In this document: positions 17,073 through 26,390 of the stretch, one piece after another
How positions within the stretch are numbered: position 1 is the stretch's first letter
Layout: every line of letters starts with the position of its first letter
Source of the DNA: Putridiphycobacter sp965230485
GTDB taxonomy: Bacteria > Bacteroidota > Bacteroidia > Flavobacteriales_D > Crocinitomicaceae
Length of the DNA stretch: 64,000 bases
Direction: 5' to 3'
Assembly: GCA_965230485.1 (NCBI GenBank)
Contig: CBDDLA010000001.1
Location: forward strand, 1,488,001-1,552,000
Made by a program: the position numbers and the translations under genes
The notes under the pieces: model-generated
Databases searched by the model: none
Told to the model about the DNA's origin: nothing
The model's input: only the letters and a program-made list of their open reading frames with translations

Positions 17073-18821
17073 ATGAGTAATAGCACCGCTGTAACACCTC
17101 AAAAAACCCTATTCGGACATCCTGTAGGATTGTTTATCTTGTTTTTCACAGAAATGTGGGAACGCTTCTCCTATTACGGAATGCGCGCGTTATTGGTGCT
17201 TTATATTTCATCAACAGTTGGTGATGGTGGGCTTGGCTGGACCAAAGCCAGTGCCATAGAATTGTACGGTTGGTATACTATGTTAGTGTATGTGATGTCA
17301 ATTCCCGGAGGTATTGTGGCGGATAGGATTCTGGGGCAGAAAAAGTCTGTTATGTACGGTGCAATTATTCTAGTAGCCGGTCATGGTATTTTAGCCATTG
17401 AGGCCATGTGGGCTTTTTACACGGGATTAGCTTTAATCATATTTGGCGTAGGAATGTTAAAGCCAAATATATCTACTATGGTTGGTGGACTTTATCAAAA
17501 GGGAGACCTTAGAAGAGACAAAGGTTTTACGATTTTCTATATCGGTATTAACATTGGTGCCTTCTTATCAGCCTTAATTGTAGGATACGTTGGAGAGACA
17601 TATGGCTGGCACTATGGATTTGGATTAGCTGGAATTGGGATGCTATTTGGCCTCTTAGTATATATTCAAGGACAAAAGCACCTGAAACATGTTGGTAACT
17701 TTCTCGGAAATTCAACCAACGAGGCGGATAAAGAATTGATGAAAAAACCATTGACCAAAATTGAAAAAGATAGAATGGTTGTGTTACTGATCTCGTTTCT
17801 AATCATTATTGTCTTTTGGGGGGCTTTCGAACAGGCAGGTGGTTTATTAAATATTTATGCTAATGAAAAAATTGATCGGGTTATTTTTGGATGGGAAATG
17901 CCTGCTACATGGTTCCAATCCTTTAACGCTGGATTTATCATTATTTTTGGTACACTCGTAGCAGGGTTTTGGGCTAACAGAAAGCTTAAGGGAAAAGAAA
18001 CCTCCACCTTATTAAAAATGGGTATTGGAACCATTATCATGGGACTCGGTTTCTTATTAATGGTAGGTGCTTCTAACGAAGCCAGTTCATTAGAATTTGG
18101 AACAGCTAGCTTTTGGTGGTTAACTGGTGCCTATTTATTGCATACAATTGGAGAGTTATGCGCTTCTCCTACAGCCTTATCATTTATTACCAAGTTAGCT
18201 CCTGTTAAATATGCCTCAATTATGATGGGTGTTTATTTTGCAGCTACTGGATTTGGAAATAAATTAGCAGGCTCTATTGGTGAAGCATCACAATCAGAAC
18301 CAGTGAAAATAGAATTCATTGCGTCTGCTTCGGACCTAGCAGATTTTAATCGTTCTGATACGTTGGTAGCAAAAGATGCCAGCTTCAAAATAAAAGCAAA
18401 TATTTATCTTGAAGGAGATCAATTAATGGCTTCCGGTTATGAAAATGGAAAGGATGTGATGAACTTATTCGCTTTAGAAAAACCTGAAAAGCTAAGTGAA
18501 ATCACATCAGTATTAAAAGAAAACGAAGCGACAGCTGACCAACCCTATCATGCAACGTTTAAGTTTGAAAAAGATGAAGAAGCTAAAAAAATAAAAGAAA
18601 ATAAGGGAGACGGTAAAGACTATGCTGGCGAATTTATCATTGAGGAAGTTCAGAACCAGAAAGAATATAATATCTTTTTGTTCATCTTTTTACTCACCCT
18701 AGTCTTCGGTGCATTAGTAATTTTACTACTTAAGCCATTAAAACGTTTAACTCATGGTGCAGAAGACAATGAACATATCATTAATGATGAGGCTGAAGGT
18801 TTTGAATTAGCTGATCAATAA
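17073..18821 (+). CDS. POT/PTR family proton-coupled peptide transporter
   Basis: This 582-residue protein has the family ExxERFxYYG motif at residues 27-36 (EMWERFSYYG), VGMLKPNIST near 126, and FYIGINIGAF at 155-164. POT carriers import di- and tripeptides with protons across the inner membrane. A hydrophilic segment of about 125 residues (405-530) interrupts the helices before the last membrane span; it is predicted to lie outside the core and resembles a small beta-rich domain. The C-terminus is acidic. It is 17 bases from a second POT gene and divergent from the M1 peptidase gene. Confidence 0.94.
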   Translation: MSNSTAVTPQKTLFGHPVGLFILFFTEMWERFSYYGMRALLVLYISSTVGDGGLGWTKASAIELYGWYTMLVYVMSIPGGIVADRILGQKKSVMYGAIILVAGHGILAIEAMWAFYTGLALIIFGVGMLKPNISTMVGGLYQKGDLRRDKGFTIFYIGINIGAFLSALIVGYVGETYGWHYGFGLAGIGMLFGLLVYIQGQKHLKHVGNFLGNSTNEADKELMKKPLTKIEKDRMVVLLISFLIIIVFWGAFEQAGGLLNIYANEKIDRVIFGWEMPATWFQSFNAGFIIIFGTLVAGFWANRKLKGKETSTLLKMGIGTIIMGLGFLLMVGASNEASSLEFGTASFWWLTGAYLLHTIGELCASPTALSFITKLAPVKYASIMMGVYFAATGFGNKLAGSIGEASQSEPVKIEFIASASDLADFNRSDTLVAKDASFKIKANIYLEGDQLMASGYENGKDVMNLFALEKPEKLSEITSVLKENEATADQPYHATFKFEKDEEAKKIKENKGDGKDYAGEFIIEEVQNQKEYNIFLFIFLLTLVFGALVILLLKPLKRLTHGAEDNEHIINDEAEGFELADQ

Positions 18822-18838
18822 AATCTTAAACAATAAAC

Positions 18839-20971
18839 ATGCAAGGAACAACACAACAAGACGACTTTTTTAGTTCTAAAGTTTTAGGTCACCCCGCGGG
18901 GCTATTTGTATTATTTTTCACTGAAATGTGGGAGCGATTCTCATTCTATGGAATGAGGGTACTCTTAGTAAACTTTTTAACAATGGCCGTCATTGGCTAT
19001 AACCCGGGTTGGGAATGGTCGGCAGAAAATGCTGGTGCTTTATTTGGTACTTATGCAGGATTACTCTACTTGACGCCCATTCTTGGCGGACTAATAGCCG
19101 ATAAACTCATAGGCTATCGTTGGGCAGTCGTGATTGGGTCATTGATTATGACTGCAGGGCATGCTGCCATGGCTTTAGAAACCGAATTTTCATTATATAT
19201 GGGCTTAGCACTTCTTGTAATTGGTACTGGATTCTTTAAGCCTAACATGACCTCAATCATTTCGGAAATGTATAAAGACGTGCCTGAAAAGAAGGATGGT
19301 GCTTATACTATTTTTTATATGGGAGTGAATGCAGGTGCCTTTTTCGGGATGATGCTTTGTGGGTATTTAGCAGAAAGAATTGGCTGGAGCTGGGGCTTTG
19401 GACTTGCAGGTATTTTTATGTTATTAGGTACCTTACAATTCTGGTTAGCTAAACCTTTATTTGGCAAAATAGGTGAAGTTCCAAAAAGAGATACTGAAGA
19501 GATAGAAGTTACAGTCCAAAAGGCTAAAACTGATGAAGTAGTGGATGATATTCCAAATAAAAAGACAAAAGAAAAATTGAACCCTTTCACACAAATTGAT
19601 AAAATATTAATTGCCATAACATCAGTCATTGGTGTAGGTTATTTAATTAATGATCCACTGTCAAAAATTGGAAGTATTAACTTATTTAATTTTGAGGCAT
19701 TTGGCCTGGAAGGGCAATATGTTGTGGTGTTAATTGGACTAGTTCTATTCTTATATTTGGCTGGCACAAGAATAATGCGATATGAACGTGTAACACGCGA
19801 CAGGATGTTTGCTTTTATCATTTTTGCCTTTTTTACAGTATTTTTCTGGATGAGTTTCGAGCAGGGTGCATCTTCTTTAGTCCTTTTCGCTAGAGATTCT
19901 GTTCAACGTAATTTAGTAGGAAATGGTGCAATTGCTTTTAATATTATCAATGCACTTTTAACCATTGTGCCACTTGCCATTATAACCTGGGTTCTTATTT
20001 TACTATGGAGAAGAACATTTAAGAAAATTCCTGGGTCAAATATTGTTTTAGCTGTATGTTTTGCCGGTGTATGGGCAATTGCAATATGGATGATCAACCG
20101 TGATTTAAATACTATAGCCTATATGGCAGAATATAACGCAATTGAAACGCCAGTATTGGATGAAGAAACTGGAGCTCAGAAAGTGAATGAAGATGGTGAA
20201 TTGATATATAGCTACGAAGCTGTATCTGAGGACATGCATACTAATGAAAATGATGTTATTGTTCAAAGAGTCATAAAAATTGCTGAGCCTAAAGAATTTG
20301 CAATCGGTGAATCAATTGCAATTATTCATAAAAACAATGAAAAATCGGAATACGGATACCTGGATGATATTAGATTAAAAAATGCTCGCGAAAATGGCAT
20401 TGAAAGAGGTATTGATAATGGTGTTATTGCTGCTAAAATTGTTGAAATAAAAAATAATGAAGTTGAAATAACCGTCAGTTGGTTTAGTATAATGAATTCA
20501 TTTTTCATTATTGCCTTTGCATCAATGTTCTCCAGATGGTGGGAATCAAAATACAACCCTTCTGCAACAGGCAAATACGCGCTTGGATTAATTATTATGG
20601 CCATTGGGTTTGGTTTACTAGCATTTGGTTCTTATGGGATACAGGAAGGTGTGAAAGTGAGCATGGTTTGGCTTATTTTAGCCTACCTTTTCCATACACT
20701 AGGTGAGCTTTGCTTGTCTCCTGTAGGTTTATCGTATGTAAGTAAGCTGGTTCCTGCCAGAATGATTGCGTTCATGTTTGGGATGTGGTATTTAGCTATC
20801 GCTATTGGAAATAAGCTGGCCGCTGTGTTGGGAGGACAAATAGAGAATATTACAGAACAATATTCTTTATCCGCTTTCTTCCTCATATTTACGGTAGTAC
20901 CATCAGTAGCAGGCTTGCTAATTTTATTGTTAGGACCATTTATCAAAAAGCTGATGCATGGCGTTAAATAA
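18839..20971 (+). CDS. POT/PTR family peptide transporter, long form
   Basis: This 710-residue paralogue of the gene before it has EMWERFSFYG at residues 29-38, GFFKPNMTS and FYMGVNAGAF. It is far longer than the usual 450-500 residues, for two reasons. There is a charged cytoplasmic-looking linker near 220-255, and a hydrophilic insert of about 130 residues near 420-550 sits before the last helices. The insert is rich in Glu, Asp and Val with a beta-like pattern. It shares the operon with the shorter POT gene, and a strong terminator follows at 20991. Both likely import short peptides; different length preferences are a guess. Confidence 0.93.
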   Translation: MQGTTQQDDFFSSKVLGHPAGLFVLFFTEMWERFSFYGMRVLLVNFLTMAVIGYNPGWEWSAENAGALFGTYAGLLYLTPILGGLIADKLIGYRWAVVIGSLIMTAGHAAMALETEFSLYMGLALLVIGTGFFKPNMTSIISEMYKDVPEKKDGAYTIFYMGVNAGAFFGMMLCGYLAERIGWSWGFGLAGIFMLLGTLQFWLAKPLFGKIGEVPKRDTEEIEVTVQKAKTDEVVDDIPNKKTKEKLNPFTQIDKILIAITSVIGVGYLINDPLSKIGSINLFNFEAFGLEGQYVVVLIGLVLFLYLAGTRIMRYERVTRDRMFAFIIFAFFTVFFWMSFEQGASSLVLFARDSVQRNLVGNGAIAFNIINALLTIVPLAIITWVLILLWRRTFKKIPGSNIVLAVCFAGVWAIAIWMINRDLNTIAYMAEYNAIETPVLDEETGAQKVNEDGELIYSYEAVSEDMHTNENDVIVQRVIKIAEPKEFAIGESIAIIHKNNEKSEYGYLDDIRLKNARENGIERGIDNGVIAAKIVEIKNNEVEITVSWFSIMNSFFIIAFASMFSRWWESKYNPSATGKYALGLIIMAIGFGLLAFGSYGIQEGVKVSMVWLILAYLFHTLGELCLSPVGLSYVSKLVPARMIAFMFGMWYLAIAIGNKLAAVLGGQIENITEQYSLSAFFLIFTVVPSVAGLLILLLGPFIKKLMHGVK

Positions 20972-20990
20972 TGGCCAAAATTAAGAGTAT

Positions 20991-21024
20991 AAAAAAGTGT
21001 TCAGAATTTCTGGACACTTTTTTT
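20991..21024. terminator. Bidirectional intrinsic terminator
   Basis: A 13-base-pair stem (AAAAAGTGTTCAG with CTGGACACTTTTT, one G-T pair) surrounds the loop AATTT and is followed by a T run. A-rich sequence on the other side lets it work in both directions. It lies between the end of the second POT gene and the end of the convergent amidohydrolase gene. Confidence 0.85.
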
Positions 21025-21040
21025 ATGTCATATGATCTGG

Positions 21041-22057
21041 CTAAATAAACTGTGAAACCGGTAAGTCCAGCCAATCCAAAGTAGACTTCGAAAAAATGTT
21101 TTCAATATCGTTCTGAGGTAAGTCGCTATCTTCAATAAATCGTCCTATTTCCAAATCTCCCAGAGGAAATGGATAATCTGTTCCAAGGCATACTTTTTCG
21201 GAGCCCATTGCCTTTACTATGTATTTTAGCATGTCTATATCGTGCGTAATACAGTCTACCCAGAACTTTCCTAAATACTCTCTCGGATTAACTGTGTTAT
21301 CAATCTGAACCAAATCAGGGCGACAGTTAAATCCATGTTCCAGACGACCAATGGTTGGAATAAACGATCCTCCTGCATGAGATAACATGACTCTTAAATT
21401 TGGCAGTTTTTCCATCACACCGCTAAAAATGAGTGATGCCATTGCTCTTGACGTTTCAGCTGGCATACCTACTAACCATGGTAACCAATATTTTTCCATA
21501 CTATTAAACCCCATCATTTCCCAAGGATGAATCATAATAGCCATTCCCAACTGTTCAGCCGCTTCAAAAATGGGATAAAATTCAGCCTCGCTCAGGTTCT
21601 TATCATTAATATTCGAGCCTATTTGAACTCCTGGTATATTGAGTTTATTTTTTAAACGCTCCATTTCTTGAATGGCTAAATCAGGATCTTGCATAGGAAT
21701 AGTACCTAAACCCACATAATTTTTAGGGTACTTAACTTGTAAATTGGCAATGTGATCATTCAAAAATTGGCTTAAATCAAGCGTATCCTTTGCTTTTGCC
21801 CAATATGAAAACATAACCGGAACTGTACATACCACTTGAACTTGAGTATTAAATTTTTCATATTCTGGTATTCTAATGTCTTCATTCCAACAATTCTCTT
21901 CTACCGTTCTAAAAAACTGATTGCCCTTCATCATATCTGCTTTCCCCTTTCCTTGAGGTGAATCTTTCATCCAAATAAAGTCGCCGTAACCGAACTTATC
22001 GGTCCAATTTGGCATTTGGTTCGGTAAAATATGGGTATGGGCATCAATTTTTAGCAT
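21041..22057 (-). CDS. Amidohydrolase family protein, ACMS decarboxylase-like
   Basis: This 338-residue protein begins with the metal-binding HTH pair in KIDAHTHILPN. Further ligands appear in IMIHPWEMMG, LSHAGGSFIPT and CLGTDYPFPLG. This set and the length match 2-amino-3-carboxymuconate-6-semialdehyde decarboxylase (ACMSD), a zinc decarboxylase of tryptophan and nitroaromatic breakdown. The ATG at 22057 is used; an in-frame TTG lies two codons upstream. No other kynurenine-pathway gene is adjacent, so it may serve another decarboxylation. It is convergent with the POT operon. Confidence 0.88.
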   Translation of the reverse strand: MLKIDAHTHILPNQMPNWTDKFGYGDFIWMKDSPQGKGKADMMKGNQFFRTVEENCWNEDIRIPEYEKFNTQVQVVCTVPVMFSYWAKAKDTLDLSQFLNDHIANLQVKYPKNYVGLGTIPMQDPDLAIQEMERLKNKLNIPGVQIGSNINDKNLSEAEFYPIFEAAEQLGMAIMIHPWEMMGFNSMEKYWLPWLVGMPAETSRAMASLIFSGVMEKLPNLRVMLSHAGGSFIPTIGRLEHGFNCRPDLVQIDNTVNPREYLGKFWVDCITHDIDMLKYIVKAMGSEKVCLGTDYPFPLGDLEIGRFIEDSDLPQNDIENIFSKSTLDWLDLPVSQFI

Positions 22058-22090
22058 GGTCAATTCATTTTGGGACGAAGATAAGATATT

Positions 22091-22555
22091 CTATTTACTT
22101 TGACGAAGTGAAATGAACTCCTTTATTTTTTCATTTTCTATCAACACAGTTAAATTATAGTGTATAATTTTCCATTCGTTATTTTCATAAACCAACACCC
22201 CACTTCCGCGGCAATCTTCCATCCATGTATCCAGGTTTTCTTCAAACCAGGCTGTTTTAATATCTTTAGCATAATACCATTGTCTGTTGATAGTTTTAAA
22301 ATCCCAGGTTGATTTTTTATCAAAATACGGTTTCGAAAAATTGTAAAATTCTTCTTTTGTCCAACGTTCGCCAGGAGCGGTTCCTAGAAATATGAAGGAT
22401 TCATGCATAAACGAAAAATAATCCTCAAGTCTAAATTGGGCAACATCAGTATGCCATTGATTCATTTTTTTATCTAATTCTGCTATCGATATTTTAGATT
22501 GACAACTTACTATCACAATTGAAATAATTACTATAAACGACCTTTTGTATATCAT
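22091..22555 (-). CDS. SnoaL/NTF2-like lipoprotein
   Basis: This protein has 154 residues from the ATG at 22555. The N-terminus is hydrophobic and ends in VIVSCQSK, a lipobox, so it is probably anchored in the envelope. The rest has the length and pattern of a nuclear-transport-factor-2-like (SnoaL/DUF4440) domain, with the usual late strand WKIIHYNLTVLI. Such domains bind small molecules or act as simple enzymes, and the role here is unknown. An in-frame TTG lies seven codons upstream but would put charged and aromatic residues before the signal. It sits 34 bases upstream of the amidohydrolase gene and may share its mRNA. Confidence 0.72.
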   Translation of the reverse strand: MIYKRSFIVIISIVIVSCQSKISIAELDKKMNQWHTDVAQFRLEDYFSFMHESFIFLGTAPGERWTKEEFYNFSKPYFDKKSTWDFKTINRQWYYAKDIKTAWFEENLDTWMEDCRGSGVLVYENNEWKIIHYNLTVLIENEKIKEFISLRQSK

Positions 22556-22616
22556 ACCTTTAAAATAAATTAACAACCTTAAATCCTAAATTTAGTAAGA
22601 TTCTAAAAACTGTTCT

Positions 22617-22624
22617 TACATTTG
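22617..22624 (+). promoter_or_regulatory. Bacteroidota-type -7 element (TACATTTG)
   Basis: TACATTTG fits TAnnTTTG and lies 17 bases before the start of the first M16 peptidase gene, in the divergent gap with the SnoaL-like gene. It is the probable promoter of the two-gene M16 operon. Confidence 0.5.
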
Positions 22625-22641
22625 TTAAAATTCGTAAAATC

Positions 22642-24135
22642 ATGATTAAAAAATACCTTTTCAGCATTGGAATGCTATTCATTACGGGGCTTTGCCTAGC
22701 GCAGACCAAAGAGATAAAATTTATTGAATATGATTTAGATAATGGTATTCATGTTATTCTGCACGAAAGCCACAGTACACCAGTAGCTGCTGTAACACTA
22801 ATGTACCATGTAGGTTCTAAAAATGAACGAGAAGGTAGAACCGGTTTCGCCCACTTTTTCGAGCATTTGATGTTTGAAGGGACTCAAAACATTGAAAGGC
22901 ATTCTTACGATAAATATGTTGAAAAGGCAGGAGGCACTCTAAATGCCAACACTTCTCAAGATAGAACTTTTTATTATGAGTTGTTACCCTCAAATCAAGT
23001 AGAATTAGGTCTGTGGTTAGAGTCGGAAAGATTATTGCACGCCAAAGTTGAAAATATAGGTATTGAAACACAAAGAGAGGTTGTAAAAGAAGAAAAAAGA
23101 CAGAGAATGGATAACCAACCATATGGAAGCTGGCAAGAGAATATTTTTAAGCGGGCATATGACAAACATCCGTACAGATGGACTGTTATTGGAAGCATGG
23201 AAGATTTGAATGCTGCTGAAGAGGCAGATTACGTTAATTTTTATAGAACATTTTATGTTCCTCATAACCTAACTCTATCCGTTGCTGGCGATATTGATAT
23301 TGAACAAACCAAAAAATGGATTAATGACTATTTCGGTACCATTCCCAATGGAGATAAATTAGATATTTACAGAGATAGAGAATTTCTAAGTCTTGAAAAG
23401 TTTTCAGCTAAATACAAAAGTGAATTAGGTAAGAAGATAGAAACTAAAGCATTTTCAGATGCTTTTAACGGCGACATGGGTACTGAGGAGTTTATCAAAA
23501 CGTATTTTCCCAAAGCATCTGAAAAACCGCATGATATCCCACGACCATCTGTAAAAGAAGATATGCTAACTGAAGAAATTGTAGATACTATCTACGATAA
23601 TATTCAACTTCCAGGCTTATTTATGGCCTACAGAACACCGGAATTAAATCACCCGGATCATTATGCCGTTGAAATGATGACTAATATATTATCAGGTGGG
23701 AAGTCTTCAAGAATATATAAATCGGTAGTAGAAGAAAAAGCACAAGCTATTCAAGCATTTATTTTCCCATTCGATTTAGAGGATCCAGGCATAGTTTTGA
23801 ATATTGCCATTGCCCAAAAAGATATTGACTTGAAGGATCTCCAAAAATCATTGGATGAAGAAATCATGAAAATGCAAACAGACTTGGTAACAGAAAAAGA
23901 ATTAGAAAAAATTCAAAATCAAATCGAAAATGACATTGTATCAAGTTTTTCTAGCATGGCTGGTATTGCAGAAAATTTAGCTCAATATTATACTTACTAC
24001 CAAGGTCAAACTAACTTAATAAATACTGAAATAGATAAATATTTAGCCGTTACTGCCGAAGACATTAAACGTGTGGCAAACACCTATTTTAAGCCGACAA
24101 ACAGAGTCGTTTTACATTTTTTACCGAAACAATAA
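22642..24135 (+). CDS. M16 family zinc metallopeptidase, active subunit, exported
   Basis: This protein has 497 residues with a signal peptide (cleavage near LCLA, residue 20). The inverted zinc motif HFFEH lies at residues 71-75, with third ligand E151 in REVVKEEKRQ, 76 residues after H75 as expected for M16. The second half is the usual inactive M16 repeat. It is followed after 20 bases by a larger M16 gene that lacks the zinc site. Such pairs form clam-shell heterodimers that cut peptides in the periplasm. The pairing here is inferred from adjacency and complementary motifs. Confidence 0.94.
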   Translation: MIKKYLFSIGMLFITGLCLAQTKEIKFIEYDLDNGIHVILHESHSTPVAAVTLMYHVGSKNEREGRTGFAHFFEHLMFEGTQNIERHSYDKYVEKAGGTLNANTSQDRTFYYELLPSNQVELGLWLESERLLHAKVENIGIETQREVVKEEKRQRMDNQPYGSWQENIFKRAYDKHPYRWTVIGSMEDLNAAEEADYVNFYRTFYVPHNLTLSVAGDIDIEQTKKWINDYFGTIPNGDKLDIYRDREFLSLEKFSAKYKSELGKKIETKAFSDAFNGDMGTEEFIKTYFPKASEKPHDIPRPSVKEDMLTEEIVDTIYDNIQLPGLFMAYRTPELNHPDHYAVEMMTNILSGGKSSRIYKSVVEEKAQAIQAFIFPFDLEDPGIVLNIAIAQKDIDLKDLQKSLDEEIMKMQTDLVTEKELEKIQNQIENDIVSSFSSMAGIAENLAQYYTYYQGQTNLINTEIDKYLAVTAEDIKRVANTYFKPTNRVVLHFLPKQ

Positions 24136-24155
24136 TCTTAAAAATCTTTGATAAA

Positions 24156-26282
24156 ATGAAGCATTTGATCATTATATTCTCATTATTATTCTCAACTCTT
24201 TCGTTGGGTCAAATTGATAGAACAAAAGCACCTCAACCTCAACCTAACCCAGAAGTAAATATTCCAACACCAGTAGAAATGGAATTAACCAATGGGTTGA
24301 AAGTCATACTTGTTGAGAATCATAATTTACCTAAAATTTCATACCAATTATTTATCGATAACCCACCAATGCCGGAAGGAGAAAAAGTTGGTAAATCTGA
24401 AATTTTTGGCGACTTATTGGGTGGCGGAACACGACTTGCTTCAAAGGATGAGTTTAACGAAATGATTGACTTGATGGGGGCTACTTTCTCACCAAACAGG
24501 AATGGCTTTTATGCTTCATCTCTGACGAAACATTCTGAAAAATTATTGGTGCTTTTAAAAAGTGTAGTGATGGAACCTCTTTTAGATAAACCAGAGTTTG
24601 ATAAAATCAAAACTAAGATGTTATCTAGTTTAGAGGCTAGTAAAGCGGAACCAAGTAGTATGTCTGCTAACGTAAGTGATGTGATAAATTACGGAAAGGG
24701 GCATCCTTATGGAGAAATATTAACAGAAGAAAGCTTGGCTAATATTACGCTGGAGGATATGCAGCATTATTATGATAATTATTTTCGCCCTGATCACGCC
24801 TACATGGTAGTTGTTGGTGATATTAATCCTGAAACCATGGGTGAAAAAATCAAGGACATGTTTAAAGATTGGTCTCGGGCGCCTAAAACTCTTGAAATGA
24901 AAAATTTCTCGGTGCCTAAACTGGAAAAACCTCAAGTGACTTTCGTCAATAAACCAGGTGCCGTACAAAGTGTCATTAACATTACCAATACACTACCACT
25001 AAGACCTGGTTCAGAGGATGCTCTTAAATTAAGCGTAGCTAACTCTGTCCTAGGAGGAGGCAGCTTCTCGGCGAGATTAATGTCAAACCTGAGAGAAGAT
25101 AAAGCGTATACTTATGGCTGCTACTCATCTATTAGACCAAATCAACTAATTGGAGAGTTTAGTGCTGGTGGTAGTTTTAGAAATGAAGTTACTGATAGTG
25201 CAATCGTTCAGATTTTGGCAGAAATTAATCGGATTACGAAAGAAGAAATTACGAGCGAAGAATTAGACTTAGTGATAAAATCGAAAACAGGTGCATTTGC
25301 CCGTTCATTAGAGAATCCGCAAACTGTTGCTCGTTTTGCATTGAATACCGCCAGATATAATTTACCAAAAGATTACTATAAGAATTATCTGAAGAATTTA
25401 GAAGCTGTTACAAAGGAAGATATTCTGGAAGTGGCTAAAAAATACCTGCAGCCAAATAATACCAATATAATTGTTGTAGGAAATAATGACATAGCGGAAA
25501 AGTTATTAGTGTTTGATGCTGATGGAACCATTGACTTTAGAAATGGTGTGGGTGAAAAAGAGATTAAAATTAGACCTGCTCCTGAGGGTGTCACTGCTCA
25601 AAGTATTATTTCAAACTACCTTAATAAAATTTACATAGTTGATGGTGACGAAGCCATTGCGAAAAAGAATGCAAAAACAAATTTTATTCTTACCGAATAC
25701 GAAGGAAGTTTACCAGCTATGGGAATGGCTTTTGATATGAAAATAGCTAATGGCGCACCAAATAAATCCGCCATACTAATGAAAGCAAATGGTATGGTAA
25801 TGCAGCAGGAACATTTTGATGGTACTTCAGGAAAAAGAGGAAATATGCAAGGGAGTCAGGATTATACTGAAAGTGAAATAGAAGCAAAGTCTGCTCCTAA
25901 CTTTCCTTTCGACCAAGTCTATTATTTCAAAGACCAAACCTATCAGGTGAAACTATTGGGTGAAGACAACAAAGATGATCAAGCCTACTATAAACTTGAG
26001 GTTAAAAATCAAAAAAATCAATCAACAAGTTTTGAATATTATAATACTGAAACTGGATTATTAGAAATGACAGAAACTATCACTGCATTACCGGATGATA
26101 AGACTTCTGAAGTTTCAGTAAAATTATCAGATTATAAGCCATACGGAAAAGGTAAAAGAATAATGATGTTTTCAGAGAAACAAAGTGTTAATAATAATGG
26201 AATGTTGATTGAAATGACATTAAAGAATGTTGTTTTAAGCAAAAAAGCACCAAAGGAAACGTTTTCAGGCGGTTTAAAATAG
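24156..26282 (+). CDS. M16 family peptidase-like protein, zinc-site-less subunit, exported
   Basis: This 708-residue protein has a signal peptide ending near SLGQ. Where the partner has HFFEH, this one reads IFGDLLGGGT, so the catalytic zinc site is missing. It keeps the substrate-binding arginine and tyrosine segment LREDKAYTYGCYSS, which the active partner needs in trans in known heterodimers. About 200 extra C-terminal residues (500-708) form a beta-rich domain of unknown role. It shares an operon with the active subunit. Confidence 0.92.
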   Translation: MKHLIIIFSLLFSTLSLGQIDRTKAPQPQPNPEVNIPTPVEMELTNGLKVILVENHNLPKISYQLFIDNPPMPEGEKVGKSEIFGDLLGGGTRLASKDEFNEMIDLMGATFSPNRNGFYASSLTKHSEKLLVLLKSVVMEPLLDKPEFDKIKTKMLSSLEASKAEPSSMSANVSDVINYGKGHPYGEILTEESLANITLEDMQHYYDNYFRPDHAYMVVVGDINPETMGEKIKDMFKDWSRAPKTLEMKNFSVPKLEKPQVTFVNKPGAVQSVINITNTLPLRPGSEDALKLSVANSVLGGGSFSARLMSNLREDKAYTYGCYSSIRPNQLIGEFSAGGSFRNEVTDSAIVQILAEINRITKEEITSEELDLVIKSKTGAFARSLENPQTVARFALNTARYNLPKDYYKNYLKNLEAVTKEDILEVAKKYLQPNNTNIIVVGNNDIAEKLLVFDADGTIDFRNGVGEKEIKIRPAPEGVTAQSIISNYLNKIYIVDGDEAIAKKNAKTNFILTEYEGSLPAMGMAFDMKIANGAPNKSAILMKANGMVMQQEHFDGTSGKRGNMQGSQDYTESEIEAKSAPNFPFDQVYYFKDQTYQVKLLGEDNKDDQAYYKLEVKNQKNQSTSFEYYNTETGLLEMTETITALPDDKTSEVSVKLSDYKPYGKGKRIMMFSEKQSVNNNGMLIEMTLKNVVLSKKAPKETFSGGLK

Positions 26283-26377
26283 ATTTTTTGGTTATCAACA
26301 TAAAACTATTGGTGAGTTGAAATAAATTGTTTATAATTAAATGACGTAGTTTTGACCTACGCCATTTAAAGTTTGCC

Positions 26378-26385
26378 TAAATTTG
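26378..26385 (+). promoter_or_regulatory. Bacteroidota-type -7 element (TAAATTTG)
   Basis: TAAATTTG ends 5 bases before the dnaB ATG. A TTTG that could be the -33 box lies at 26351-26354, inside a small hairpin (CGTAG with CTACG, 26345-26361). If this promoter is used, the dnaB message would be nearly leaderless. A chance match is possible because the sequence is AT-rich. Confidence 0.35.
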
Positions 26386-26390
26386 ACTTA

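Noticed and set aside
19315..19629. A 104-codon frame on the minus strand inside the second POT gene
   Set aside because: It is an antisense shadow of a strongly conserved transporter gene, with no family resemblance, promoter or start signal of its own.
8625..22057. A tryptophan/kynurenine breakdown pathway from the cyclase-family gene and the ACMSD-like gene
   Set aside because: The two genes are about 12 kb apart on opposite strands in different settings, with no other pathway gene; the cyclase sits in a sugar operon.
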